DNA from: Endosaccharibacter trunci
GTDB lineage: Bacteria > Pseudomonadota > Alphaproteobacteria > Acetobacterales > Acetobacteraceae
Direction of reading: 5' to 3'
Assembly: GCA_024515975.1 (NCBI GenBank)
Contig: JAMSKV010000006.1
Coordinates: forward strand, 124,001-188,000
Length of the DNA stretch: 64,000 nt
Shown: piece after piece, positions 9,756 through 18,638 of the stretch
Layout of the letters: the number at the start of each line of letters is the position of its first letter
How positions within the stretch are numbered: the first letter of the stretch is position 1
The notes under the pieces: generated by a model
What the model was told of the DNA's origin: nothing
The model's input: only the letters and a program-made list of their open reading frames with translations
Databases searched by the model: none
Made by a program: the position numbers and the translations under genes

Positions 9756-11570
9756 GTGTCCCACCCGATCGAAGATCACGGCGTCATCGGCGATCTGCGC
9801 ACCACCGCCCTGGTGGCGCTCGACGGGACGATCGATTTCCTGTGCTGGCCACGCTTCGACAGCCCCAGCATCTTCGCCGCGCTGCTGGGCGGAGAGGAGG
9901 ACGGTTCGTTCTCGCTCCGCCCGGCGCTGAACGGCGCGCGGCACAAGCAGCTCTACGTGCCCGACACCAACGTTCTGCTGACCCGCTTCCTGTCCGCCGA
10001 GGGCGTGGCGGAAGTCTCGGATTTCATGCTGGTGGCCGACACCGCCGAATGCCAGCGCCTGGTGCGCCGCGTGAAGGCCGTACGGCATGCCTGCCGCTTC
10101 CGCATGCGCTGCGCGCCGCGTTTCGATTATGGCCGCGCCGCGCATACGGTGGCGCTGGACGGCAAGTCGGCCGTGTTCACGCCGGAAAGCGGCGGGCCGC
10201 GCCTGCGCCTGCTTTCCACCCAGCCGCTTTCGATCGAGGACGGGGCGGTGGTGTGCGATTTCTCGCTGGAGGAGAAAGAGACGGCGGCATTTGTGATCGA
10301 GGATGCCGACCGCGCCGGCCCTGCCGGCTCGGACACGTTCGACGACCACAGCGTCTCGCGCGATTTCAAGCGGACCTGCGATGTCTGGCGCGGCTGGGTG
10401 GGCCGCGCGACCTACCAGGGGCGCTGGCACGACCAGGTGACGCGTTCATCGCTCGCCTTGAAACTGCTCTGTTCGGCGGAACACGGCTCCATGGTCGCGG
10501 CCGCCACGTTCGGCCTGCCGGAAGAGATCGGCGGGGTGCGGAACTGGGACTACCGCTACACCTGGCTGCGGGATTCCGCCTTCTCCGTCTACGCCTTCCT
10601 GCGGATCGGCCATACGGAAGAGGCGAGCCGCTTCATCAGTTGGCTGGGCGACCGGGCGCGCGATATTCCCGAGGGCGGCCCGCTCAGCATCATGTATTCG
10701 GTGGACGGTTCGCCGGCGCCGGACGAGGAGGAGCTGCCGCATCTCGCGGGCTACGGCAACAGCCAGCCGGTGCGGGTCGGCAACGGCGCCAACGACCAGC
10801 TCCAGCTCGATATCTACGGCGAGCTGATGGATGCGCTGTACCTTTGCGACGCCGCCGGCGAGCTGGTGAGCTACGAGCGCTGGAACGGCGTCGTGCGGAT
10901 GCTGGACTACCTGTCGCACCACTGGAACGAGCCCGACGAGGGCATCTGGGAGGTGCGCGGCGGACGGCAGCACTTCCTGCATTCGCGTCTGATGAGCTGG
11001 GTCGCGTTCGACCGCGCGATCCGTCTGGCACGCAAGCGCGGCCTGCCGGCCCACAAGAAGCTCTGGGCCGGTTGCCGGGACGCGATCTATCGCGAGATCC
11101 ATGAGGAGTTCTGGAACGAGGAGCTGGGCTATTTCGTGCAGTACAAGGGCGGCACCGCCCTGGATGCGTCCTGCCTGCTGATGCCGCTGGTGCGCTTCAT
11201 CAGCGCCACCGATCCACGCTTCCGCTCGACCCTGGACGCGGTGGGACGGCTGCTGGCCGCCGACAGCCTCGTCTACCGCTACGACACCGTCACCGCAGAT
11301 GGCGGCCCCGGGCATGACGGTCTGCATGGCGAAGAGGGCACCTTCACCATGTGCTCGTTCTGGTATGTGGAGTGCCTGGCGCGAGCCGGCGATCTGGCGC
11401 AGGCGCGGTTCCTGTTCGAGAAGATGCTCGGCTACGCCAACCATCTCGGCCTGTTCGCCGAGGAGCTGGGGCCGGCGGGGGAGCATCTGGGCAATTTCCC
11501 GCAGGCCTTCACCCATCTCGCGCTGATCTCGGCGGCGTATTATCTGGATCGGGCGTTAAGCCGGGCCTGA
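9756..11570 (+). CDS. Glycoside hydrolase family 15 protein (glucoamylase/trehalase-like)
   Basis: This 604-residue protein begins in the manner of the bacterial GH15 group (IEDHGVIGDLRTTALVALDG, then IDFLCWPRFDSPSIFAALLG). It has the (alpha/alpha)6 catalytic half with NWDYRYTWLRDSAFSVYAF and ends with EEGTFTMCSFWYVECLARAG, which contains the conserved catalytic-base region. No signal peptide is seen, so it should act in the cytoplasm on alpha-glucans or trehalose. The GTG at 9756 is chosen because AGGAG lies 8 nt upstream and the family N-terminus begins there. An in-frame ATG at 9672 would add 28 unconserved residues. Confidence 0.87.
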   Translation: MSHPIEDHGVIGDLRTTALVALDGTIDFLCWPRFDSPSIFAALLGGEEDGSFSLRPALNGARHKQLYVPDTNVLLTRFLSAEGVAEVSDFMLVADTAECQRLVRRVKAVRHACRFRMRCAPRFDYGRAAHTVALDGKSAVFTPESGGPRLRLLSTQPLSIEDGAVVCDFSLEEKETAAFVIEDADRAGPAGSDTFDDHSVSRDFKRTCDVWRGWVGRATYQGRWHDQVTRSSLALKLLCSAEHGSMVAAATFGLPEEIGGVRNWDYRYTWLRDSAFSVYAFLRIGHTEEASRFISWLGDRARDIPEGGPLSIMYSVDGSPAPDEEELPHLAGYGNSQPVRVGNGANDQLQLDIYGELMDALYLCDAAGELVSYERWNGVVRMLDYLSHHWNEPDEGIWEVRGGRQHFLHSRLMSWVAFDRAIRLARKRGLPAHKKLWAGCRDAIYREIHEEFWNEELGYFVQYKGGTALDASCLLMPLVRFISATDPRFRSTLDAVGRLLAADSLVYRYDTVTADGGPGHDGLHGEEGTFTMCSFWYVECLARAGDLAQARFLFEKMLGYANHLGLFAEELGPAGEHLGNFPQAFTHLALISAAYYLDRALSRA

Positions 11571-11586
11571 GAGAAGACAGGAAGGG

Positions 11587-11612
11587 GCTTCTTTTTCTGA
11601 AGAAAAAGAAGC
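11587..11612. terminator. Perfect inverted repeat, terminator-like
   Basis: An 11-bp perfect stem (GCTTCTTTTTC / GAAAAAGAAGC) with a TGAA loop lies 17 bp after the GH15 stop and is followed by CAAAAAGACTTTT. Almost the same element recurs after the POT transporter at 53845-53867, so it belongs to a dispersed terminator family. Confidence 0.7.
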
Positions 11613-11682
11613 AAAAAGACTTTTGTTCATTTGTCTCGGAGTGTGCGGTTCGCCACGGAGTTAAATGGACGGAAGTTCTTTG

Positions 11683-11704
11683 GTTCTTTCTTTCAGGAAA
11701 GAAC
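11683..11704. repeat. Second inverted repeat in the GH15-GST spacer
   Basis: GTTCTTTC (11683-11690) and GAAAGAAC (11697-11704) form an 8-bp stem around TTTCAG. Together with 11587-11612 it makes a two-hairpin unit in the 233-bp spacer. The rest of that spacer shows no gene. It may be a terminator for minus-strand readthrough or part of a dispersed repeat. Confidence 0.5.
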
Positions 11705-11803
11705 ACCTCTCCCCTCCCATCGAGGCCGCGATGCGCAGGCCGTTTGCGCCCGACGCGGCGCCTGCCCTAAGAACGGTCCGGTTTCAGCAGGGGAGCGCTT
11801 CCG

Positions 11804-12493
11804 ATGTCGACCAGTCCCGGATCGCCCGATCCGCAGGATCGCGGCACGCTTCTGATCGGCACGCGACGCTATTCCTCCTGGTCGATGCGCGGCTGGCTGC
11901 TGGTGCGTCTGGCCGGGCTCGATCCGACGGTGAAGCTGATTCCGCTCGGCCAGTCGCCGAGCGCCGTGGGCGATGCCAGCCCGAGCGGGCTGGTGCCGTT
12001 CCTGTTCCATGGCGGGTCGCAGGTCTGGGAAAGCCTCGCCATCGCCGAATATTGCGCCGAGCTGGAGCCGGCCTTGTGGCCGGAGACGCTGGCGGCGCGG
12101 ACCCATGCGCGGGTCCTGTCCGCGGAGATGCACGCGGGCTTCCGGCCGCTGCGTCTCGCCATGCCGATGAACCTCGGTCGCGACCGTCCGCTCGCCGACG
12201 GCATCGCGTTGGACGTGCAGCACGACATCGACCGGATCGAGCAGCTCTGGTCGGACGCGCTGCGTCGCTTCGGCGGGGGCGGCCCGTTCCTGTTCGGAGA
12301 GCGTTTCGGCGCCGTGGATGCCATGTTCGCCCCCGTGGTCGCGCGCCTGGACAGCTATCAGGTGCAGACCGGCGAGTCCGCCGCCGCCTATCGCGCCGCC
12401 GTGCGCGCCCATCCGCTGGTGCGCGAATGGTATGACGAGGCGGCCGCCGAACCTGCCTCCTGGCAACTCGACCGCTACGAGGACGTCGCCTGA
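11804..12493 (+). CDS. Glutathione S-transferase family protein
   Basis: This 229-residue protein has a thioredoxin-like N-domain opening with TLLIGTRRYSSWSMRGWLLV. The tyrosine/serine stretch is where GSTs bind glutathione, and GLVPFLFHGG then WESLAIAEY give the cis-proline and the Glu-Ser glutathione contacts. An all-helical C-domain follows (GERFGAVDAMFAPVVARL carries the N-capping Asp). The family includes maleylacetoacetate isomerase-like and plain detoxifying GSTs, and the substrate cannot be told. The following glycosyltransferase begins at its stop codon, so the two may be co-transcribed. Confidence 0.88.
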   Translation: MSTSPGSPDPQDRGTLLIGTRRYSSWSMRGWLLVRLAGLDPTVKLIPLGQSPSAVGDASPSGLVPFLFHGGSQVWESLAIAEYCAELEPALWPETLAARTHARVLSAEMHAGFRPLRLAMPMNLGRDRPLADGIALDVQHDIDRIEQLWSDALRRFGGGGPFLFGERFGAVDAMFAPVVARLDSYQVQTGESAAAYRAAVRAHPLVREWYDEAAAEPASWQLDRYEDVA

Positions 12494-13614
12494 TCGCCCC
12501 GCTTCCGCCGCCTTCTGGCCGAGCGGCGCCGGACGCCTCGCTGCGGCCCCGTATCGCCATCGTCCTGCCGCCCCGGGAAGGGTTTTCCCCGGAGGCGGTC
12601 GGCGCGGTGGGGCTGATGGTGCGTCGTCTGGCCGGGACCGAGGATCTGGTTCTGGGTCGTGCCGCAGCCGGCGCGCCGTTCGACGGCATCCGGTTCCGGG
12701 CCGTGACGCCGCCGCGCTGGTCGCCGCTGCGCGCGGCGCTGCGCTACGCGGCCGGGGTTGCGGCCATCCTGCGTGAGGCCCGGGTGGACGCGATCGAGGT
12801 GCATAACCGCCCGGACGTGGCCCGGCTTCTGGCGCGCCGCTTCCCTCGCTGCCGCATAACGCTGTTTCTGCACAACGACCCGCAAGGGATGCGTGGTGCG
12901 CAAAGTGCTGCCGCGCGACGGGGTCTTTTGAAGCGGATGCGCGTCGTGGCGGTGTCGGACTGGGTGGCGGAGCGGTTCCGCGCGCGCCTCCCGGCGGATG
13001 CGGACGTCGCGATTCTGCCGAACTGTCTCGACCTGTCCGCCCTGCCGCCGCGCGCCCCGCGCCGCGACCGGTTGATCCTGTTCGCCGGACGCACCGTGGC
13101 CGACAAGGGGGCGGATTGCTTCGTGCGGGCGATGGAAACGCTGCTGCCCGACCTGCCGAACTGGCGCGCGGAGATGATCGGCGCCGACCGGTTCCGGGCC
13201 GATGCGCCGCGCACCCCGTTCGAGGATGCGGTTCTGCCGCGCGCGGAAGCGGCCGGGATCGTGCTGCACGGGCACAAGCCGCATGCTGCCGTGCTGGAGG
13301 CCATGGCGCGGGCGGCGATCGTCGTGGTGCCGAGCCGGTGGCCGGAGCCGTTCGGCCTCGTGGCGCTGGAAGCCATGGCCAGCGGCGCCGCTCTGGTCTG
13401 TTCCGGGCGTGGCGGGCTCGGTGCGCTCGTGGGCTCCGCGGCCCTTCTGGCGGATCCGGAACCGGCCGGCCCCCTGGAAGAGGCGATCCGGACTCTCGCC
13501 GGCGATTCGCGTTTGCGGAATCGTCTGGGCAAGGCTGGGCTGAAGCGAGCCTCCGCGTTCGATCTGCCGCAAGCGCGGGCCCGGCTGGCGCGCCTTCGGG
13601 GAGAGGCGCGTTGA
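12490..13614 (+). CDS. GT4-type glycosyltransferase (start codon unusual)
   Basis: This protein of about 374 residues has a GT-B fold. RIAIVLPPREGF near the N-terminus is the first Rossmann strand, HNDPQGMRG and VVAVSDWVAERF follow, and the C-lobe has LILFAGRTVADKG and the E-x7-E sugar-nucleotide motif EPFGLVALEAMASG. It probably transfers a sugar from a nucleotide donor during surface polysaccharide assembly, given the O-antigen ligase directly downstream. The conserved first strand lies upstream of the only canonical start (GTG 12607). The frame is open back to 12436, with CTG at 12490 touching the GST stop and GAGGA six bases ahead. The start given is therefore the best guess. Confidence 0.75.
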   Translation: MIAPLPPPSGRAAPDASLRPRIAIVLPPREGFSPEAVGAVGLMVRRLAGTEDLVLGRAAAGAPFDGIRFRAVTPPRWSPLRAALRYAAGVAAILREARVDAIEVHNRPDVARLLARRFPRCRITLFLHNDPQGMRGAQSAAARRGLLKRMRVVAVSDWVAERFRARLPADADVAILPNCLDLSALPPRAPRRDRLILFAGRTVADKGADCFVRAMETLLPDLPNWRAEMIGADRFRADAPRTPFEDAVLPRAEAAGIVLHGHKPHAAVLEAMARAAIVVVPSRWPEPFGLVALEAMASGAALVCSGRGGLGALVGSAALLADPEPAGPLEEAIRTLAGDSRLRNRLGKAGLKRASAFDLPQARARLARLRGEAR

Positions 13615-15026
13615 GCGGCGGGATCGGCGATGAGCGTGCGGTCGCGTTCGGGGCCGGCCCGGCCGTGCCGCCGCGCCGGGCGGCGATCGTTCGGACGTTC
13701 GACCGCATCTGCGTCGGCGCGGCCTTGCTGTGTCCCCTCTTCCTGACCCATGGGCGCGGCCTGGCCGAAGCCTGCATCGACGTCGCGTCGATCCTGTTCC
13801 TGCTGCGCTCCGTGCTCTGCTGCGGCTGGTCCTGGCTCGGCACCCCCTGGGTCGGCGCGGCCGCTTTGTGGTGGGGCTGGCTGTGCGTCTGCTCGCTGCC
13901 GTTCGGGCCGTTCGGCGCCGGCGGCTGGCCTGGTCTGTTCCAGGCGTTGATGACGGTGCGGTTCCTGTTGTTCGCCGCCTGTCTTCAGCACGTGGCGCTG
14001 CGCGACGACCGCATGCGCCGGGCGATGCGCTGGATCCTGGTGGCGTGCTGCCTCTACATCGCGGCGCAGATGCTGATCCAGGCGGTCTTCGGGTTCAACC
14101 TGTTCGGCGATCCGCGTTTCCATGACGGCACGCTGACCGGCCCCTACGACAAGCCGCGCGCCGCGGCGCCGCTGTCGCGTCTGCTTCTGCCGGTGATGCT
14201 GGCCGGGAGCGTGTGGCTGGCGGCCCGTGCGAGGGTGCCGGGCGGCCGTGCCGCGCGCGGTATTCTGGCGGCGTTGCCGCTTCTGGCTGGGATCGCGGTG
14301 ATGGTGCTGGCCGGGCAGCGCATGCCGCTGCTTCTGCTGCTGCTCGGTCTGTTGGTGTCGGGCTTGTTCCTGCGCGCTTTGCGCCCGATCCTGCTGGGGG
14401 TCCTGGTGCTGGCGCCGGTTCTGGTCGCGGCGTCCGCCGTGGCGTCGCCGGAGAGTTTCGCCCATCTGGTGCTGCTGTTCGAGCGGCAGATGGAGCATTT
14501 CGGTCGCAGCCCGTACGGGCTGATCTTCAACCGGGCCGCCAGCATCGCCTATTCCAACCCGTTGACCGGGCTCGGTTTCGATGGGTTCCGCAATGGTTGC
14601 GACGATCCGGCCTATTTCCGGGCCTGGCCGCCCTGGGGCGATCGGCCGGGCGATGGCGGGGGTGCCGATATCTGCGTGCAGCACGCCCACAACCATGCGC
14701 TGCAGGCGCTGACCGATTCCGGCGTTCCGGGCCTGCTGCTGTTTGCCGCCATGGTGGTGTTCTGGCTGGTCGCGCTGGGGCAAGGGCTGTTGCGGCCGCG
14801 CCAAAGCGGGGGCCAGGGCGGGAGCCGGGGCGGGGACGGGACGTTCTTCGCCTGGCGCGTCGGCCTGTTCGCGGCCGTGTTCATCCAGGAATGGCCGATC
14901 GCCTCGGCCAGCGCCTTCACCAACATGCCGCTCGGCGGATGGTTCTTCGTGATCCTGGGCGTAGGGCTGGCCGACGCCTATATCGAGCGCCGACGACCTT
15001 TCCCCCGGAGCGATCCCCATGTCTGA
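13611..15026 (+). CDS. O-antigen ligase / Wzy-type polysaccharide polymerase family membrane protein
   Basis: This 471-residue polytopic protein has about ten hydrophobic segments and a long periplasmic loop before the HAHNHALQALTDSGVPGLLL motif, the signature of the Wzy_C/WaaL family. Such proteins join or polymerise undecaprenyl-linked glycans at the periplasmic face of the inner membrane. The TTG at 13611 overlaps the upstream glycosyltransferase stop (TTGA) and has GGGGAG just ahead, which is why it was chosen. GTG 13665 is an alternative. Its end overlaps the CobW gene by 8 bp. Ligase and polymerase cannot be separated from sequence alone. Confidence 0.85.
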   Translation: MSGGIGDERAVAFGAGPAVPPRRAAIVRTFDRICVGAALLCPLFLTHGRGLAEACIDVASILFLLRSVLCCGWSWLGTPWVGAAALWWGWLCVCSLPFGPFGAGGWPGLFQALMTVRFLLFAACLQHVALRDDRMRRAMRWILVACCLYIAAQMLIQAVFGFNLFGDPRFHDGTLTGPYDKPRAAAPLSRLLLPVMLAGSVWLAARARVPGGRAARGILAALPLLAGIAVMVLAGQRMPLLLLLLGLLVSGLFLRALRPILLGVLVLAPVLVAASAVASPESFAHLVLLFERQMEHFGRSPYGLIFNRAASIAYSNPLTGLGFDGFRNGCDDPAYFRAWPPWGDRPGDGGGADICVQHAHNHALQALTDSGVPGLLLFAAMVVFWLVALGQGLLRPRQSGGQGGSRGGDGTFFAWRVGLFAAVFIQEWPIASASAFTNMPLGGWFFVILGVGLADAYIERRRPFPRSDPHV

Positions 15027-15993
15027 CGCCCCCTCCAACACGCTGGTGCCGGTGACGGTGCTGACCGGCTATCTCGGCGCCGGCAAGACCACGTTGCTGA
15101 ACCACATCCTGACCGCCAACCATGGCCGGAAATATGCGGTGGTGATCAACGAGTTCGGTGAGCTCGGCGTGGACAACGACCTCGTGGTGGATGCCGACGA
15201 GGAGGTGTTCGAGATGAACAACGGCTGCATTTGCTGCACCGTGCGCGGCGACCTGATCCGCATCCTGGGCGCGCTGATGAAGCGTCGTCAGAAGCTGGAC
15301 GGGATCATCGTCGAGACCACCGGTCTGGCCGACCCGGCGCCGGTGGCGCAAACCTTCTTCGTGGACGATGCGGTGCGCGAGAAGTGCCGTCTCGATGCCG
15401 TGGTGACGGTGGTGGATGCGCTGAACCTGCCCGCGCGGCTATCGGACAGCGCGGAAGCGCGCACCCAGGTGGCGTTCGCCGACGTGGTGATCCTGAACAA
15501 GTGCGATCTGGTGGACGAGGCCGGCCTGGCGGCGCTGGAGGAGCGCATCCGCTCGATCAACCGGCCCGTGCGCATCCATCGCGCGATACGCGGCGACGTG
15601 TCGCTGGCCGACGTGCTGGACCAGGGCGGGTTCGACCTGCAGCGCGCGCTCGAGATCGCGCCGGACTTCCTGGAGGATGAGAGCCACAGCCACGACGAGG
15701 ACGTGTCTTCGCTCTCCTTCGAGGTGCGCGAGCCGCTCGATCCGCGGAAGTTCCAGGCCTGGATCGGGCAGGTCCTGCAGGAGCAGGGCGGTAACATCCT
15801 GCGGTCCAAGGGCATCCTGTCCTATGCCGGCGAGCCGCGCCGCTTCGCCTTCCAGGCCGTGCACATGATGGCGGACGGCGATTTCGTGGCGCCCTGGAAG
15901 GACGGCGAGGCGCGCACGTCGCGCATCGTGTTCATCGGCCGCGATCTCAACCGCCCGCGCCTGCGTCGCGGCTTCGAGGGTTGCCGCGCATGA
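15019..15993 (+). CDS. CobW/COG0523-family GTP-binding metallochaperone
   Basis: This 324-residue G3E GTPase has Walker A GYLGAGKTTLLNHIL, the metal-binding CxCC motif in NNGCICCTVRGDL, Walker B-like IIVETTGLADPAP, the NKCD specificity motif and a short acidic-histidine loop (EDESHSHDED) before the CobW C-terminal domain. COG0523 proteins load zinc, cobalt or other metals into target proteins using GTP. There is no cobalamin gene nearby, so a zinc-type role is more likely than cobalt. Its stop overlaps the start of a WD40 gene (ATGA), a pairing that suggests a joint function. Confidence 0.9.
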   Translation: MSDAPSNTLVPVTVLTGYLGAGKTTLLNHILTANHGRKYAVVINEFGELGVDNDLVVDADEEVFEMNNGCICCTVRGDLIRILGALMKRRQKLDGIIVETTGLADPAPVAQTFFVDDAVREKCRLDAVVTVVDALNLPARLSDSAEARTQVAFADVVILNKCDLVDEAGLAALEERIRSINRPVRIHRAIRGDVSLADVLDQGGFDLQRALEIAPDFLEDESHSHDEDVSSLSFEVREPLDPRKFQAWIGQVLQEQGGNILRSKGILSYAGEPRRFAFQAVHMMADGDFVAPWKDGEARTSRIVFIGRDLNRPRLRRGFEGCRA

Positions 15994-17069
15994 GCGGCGC
16001 CGCTGCCGCCGCCGGTTCTCCTGCCCTGGCCGAGCACGACCATCTCCTGCGCACCCGCGGCGTGGAGCATGCGCTGGACGGGTTCGTGTCCGGCTGTGCC
16101 TTTTCGCGAGACGGCCGCACGGTCTGCTTCGCCACGGCGGAGGGGCGCATCGCCCTGGCTGCGTCGGACGGCGGCGCATGGCGCGAGATCGAGGCGCATG
16201 ACGGATCGATCCTCTCTTTGGCGCCGGATGCGGGACCGTCCGGCTTCGTCTCCGGCGGCGACGACACTGTCCTGAACCGGATCGACGCAGAGGGCGGGGT
16301 CGCGCCGATCGCCAAGGGGCGTCGCTGGATCGAGCACGTCGCGAGCTTCCCGGGAAAGCCCGGTTCCGGCGCTGGCGGGCTGATCGCCTCGGCGGCCGGA
16401 AAGCAGGTGGAACTGCGCGACGCCGCCGGCACCCTGGTCAAGACGCTCGAGCATCCGAGCACGGTGTCGGGGCTGTGTTTCGATGCCAAGGGGAAGCGGA
16501 TCGCCGTGTCGCATTATGGCGGCGCATCGCTGTGGTTCACCGCCTCGAAATCCGACACGCCGCGCCGTCTGGAATGGAAGGGCTCGCATATCGGTGTGGT
16601 GCTGCATCCGGAGGGCGAGGCGCTGGTGACGGCGATGCAGGAGAACGAGCTGCATGGCTGGCGCCTGTCGGACGGGCACAACATGCGCATGTCCGGCTAT
16701 CCGTCGAAGTGCCAGTCGATGGCGTTCTCCCGCAACGGGCGCTGGCTCGCGACGGGCGGGGCAGAGGCGATCGTTTTGTGGCCGTTCTTCGGTGGCGGCC
16801 CGATGGGCAAGGCGCCGACCGAGCTGGCCGGGGTGCCCGATGCGGTGGCGGTGCGGGTGGCGTTCCATCCGCAGCACGACATCGTGGCGGCGGGATTCTC
16901 CGACGGCACCGTGCTGATGTCGGATGTGGGAACCAAGCGTGTCCTGCCGGTGTGCGGTGCCGGAAGGGGCGCGGTATCCGCTCTGAGTTTCGACGCCAGC
17001 GGCACACGCCTGGCGTTCGGCACGGAAAGCGGTGCGGTGGCGGTGGTGGATCTGTCGGCGAAGAGCTGA
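15990..17069 (+). CDS. WD40-repeat beta-propeller protein, partner of the CobW GTPase
   Basis: This 359-residue protein consists of degenerate WD40 blades. Repeating strand patterns include FVSGCAFSRDGRTVCFATAE, PSTVSGLCFDAKGKRIAVSH, CQSMAFSRNGRWLATGG and AVSALSFDASGTRLAFGTES. No signal peptide is visible, so it is probably cytoplasmic. The ATG at 15990 lies inside the cobW stop (ATGA), which points to translational coupling and matched amounts. It may be a scaffold for metal transfer by the GTPase; no catalytic motif is visible. Confidence 0.85.
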   Translation: MSGAAAAAGSPALAEHDHLLRTRGVEHALDGFVSGCAFSRDGRTVCFATAEGRIALAASDGGAWREIEAHDGSILSLAPDAGPSGFVSGGDDTVLNRIDAEGGVAPIAKGRRWIEHVASFPGKPGSGAGGLIASAAGKQVELRDAAGTLVKTLEHPSTVSGLCFDAKGKRIAVSHYGGASLWFTASKSDTPRRLEWKGSHIGVVLHPEGEALVTAMQENELHGWRLSDGHNMRMSGYPSKCQSMAFSRNGRWLATGGAEAIVLWPFFGGGPMGKAPTELAGVPDAVAVRVAFHPQHDIVAAGFSDGTVLMSDVGTKRVLPVCGAGRGAVSALSFDASGTRLAFGTESGAVAVVDLSAKS

Positions 17070-17174
17070 TCCGGACGGACCGGCGGCGCCCGGAGCGCGG
17101 CGCCGTTAACCGTTCCTTCTTTCTTGTGTCGTACCATGGCGTTTCTCGAAAGACAGAAGCGACCAGGAACAGTC

Positions 17175-18524
17175 ATGCTTGAGCGTGTCCACCCGCAGCA
17201 TCGCCAACGGCTGGAAACATTTTCCATCCAGCCCTCCGACCTGGAATGCCTGGCCACGTTCGAGCCGTTCACGCGCGAGCGTCTCCCGAAGCTTCTGGGT
17301 GGGACGCAGCACGAGTTCTCCGCCTGGCCCGAGATATCGCGCGCCCTCCAGCATCCGGAGGTCTATCAGGCTCGTCTGGAGCATTGGCAGCGCGTGGTGC
17401 TCGGTCGTTTCGACGGCGAATTCCTTCCCTCCGCACGGCGTCTCGCCGACGTGTTCCTGAGCCATCATGTGCCCGCCTACGCCGTCGTGCTGTGCCATGC
17501 CACGGTCAGCAAGATGATCCTGCGCGAGATGGAGCTCGATATCCCCTGCAAGCGCCGCATGGGCTTCAAGGACTCGATCCGGAAGCACAATCAAACCAAT
17601 GCGCTGCAGAAAGCGGTATGGCTCGATGTCGAGCTGCTGCTGGAAACCTATGCGGAACGCGAGACGGAAGCGCGCCGGCTGCTGGTGTCGGGTTTCGCGG
17701 AGGCTTTCCGGGCCCGGATCGGGGGCGTGGTGGAGGAGTTCGATCGTTCCGCGGCCGATCTCGGCAGCGTGTCGCGCGGCATTGCGAACACCGCCGAGAA
17801 CTCGGGCGATTCCGTGGATGCGGCCGTGGCGGCGATGGCGGAAGCGAGCGCTGGCGTACAGACCGTGGCCGCCGCGGCGGAGGAGTTGTCCGTATCCGTC
17901 TCGGAGATCAGACGCCAGGTGGACGAATCGGCCGGTGTTGCCGGACAGGCGGTGGAGGATGCGCGCCGCACCGATGGCGTGGTGCATGCGCTTGCCGACG
18001 GGGCGGCGCGGATCGGCGAGGTGGTGCGCATGATCGAGGCGGTCGCGGGCCAGACCAATCTTCTGGCGCTCAACGCGACCATCGAAGCCGCGCGAGCCGG
18101 CGAGGCCGGCAAGGGCTTTGCCGTCGTCGCCAACGAGGTGAAGGGGCTGGCGCAGCAGACCGCCAAGGCCACCGCGGATATCGCGAGCCAGATCGCCCAG
18201 ATGCAGGCGGCGACAGCCGAAGCGGTGCAGGCCATCGCGGGGATCGCCCGGACCATCGCCCGCATGAACGCCATTAGCGGCGGCATCGCCGAATCGGTGA
18301 TGGAGCAGGGGGCGGCCACGGCCGAGATCGCCCGCAGCGCATCCCAGGCGGCGATCAACAACCGCGAAGTGGACCAGTTGATGGCGGCCATCCAGACGGA
18401 TACGCGCCGGACCACGGGAGCGACCCGCGATCTGGACCGCTCCGTCCAGACGATGACGGACCGCTCCGGGCGACTGACCGAAGCCGTGCGCGATTTCCTG
18501 ACCGAGGTGAAAAGCGCGGCGTGA
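17175..18524 (+). CDS. Soluble methyl-accepting chemotaxis protein with protoglobin-like sensor domain
   Basis: This 449-residue protein has no membrane segment. Residues about 20-165 look like the protoglobin domain of HemAT-type aerotaxis receptors ([21 protein letters not shown], then [20 protein letters not shown]). The C-terminal half is an MCP signalling coiled coil with the kinase-binding tip [20 protein letters not shown] followed by [13 protein letters not shown]. In the by-eye alignment the proximal haem histidine slot is Phe94, with His97 and His98 close by, so haem binding is uncertain. The start at 17175 has AGGA six bases upstream; ATGs at 17124 and 17136 lack a ribosome site. 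No che genes are in the window. Confidence 0.85.
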   Translation: MLERVHPQHRQRLETFSIQPSDLECLATFEPFTRERLPKLLGGTQHEFSAWPEISRALQHPEVYQARLEHWQRVVLGRFDGEFLPSARRLADVFLSHHVPAYAVVLCHATVSKMILREMELDIPCKRRMGFKDSIRKHNQTNALQKAVWLDVELLLETYAERETEARRLLVSGFAEAFRARIGGVVEEFDRSAADLGSVSRGIANTAENSGDSVDAAVAAMAEASAGVQTVAAAAEELSVSVSEIRRQVDESAGVAGQAVEDARRTDGVVHALADGAARIGEVVRMIEAVAGQTNLLALNATIEAARAGEAGKGFAVVANEVKGLAQQTAKATADIASQIAQMQAATAEAVQAIAGIARTIARMNAISGGIAESVMEQGAATAEIARSASQAAINNREVDQLMAAIQTDTRRTTGATRDLDRSVQTMTDRSGRLTEAVRDFLTEVKSAA

Positions 18525-18638
18525 GCGTTGGCGCGGTCGTCGAAGCCAGCGCGTCGGCTCGTTTCCGACATGCGCGACCTCGGGCAGCGAGTCCGGCTCC
18601 GTCTTGCCAACAATCCGGATCAGCTTATTGTATGAGTA

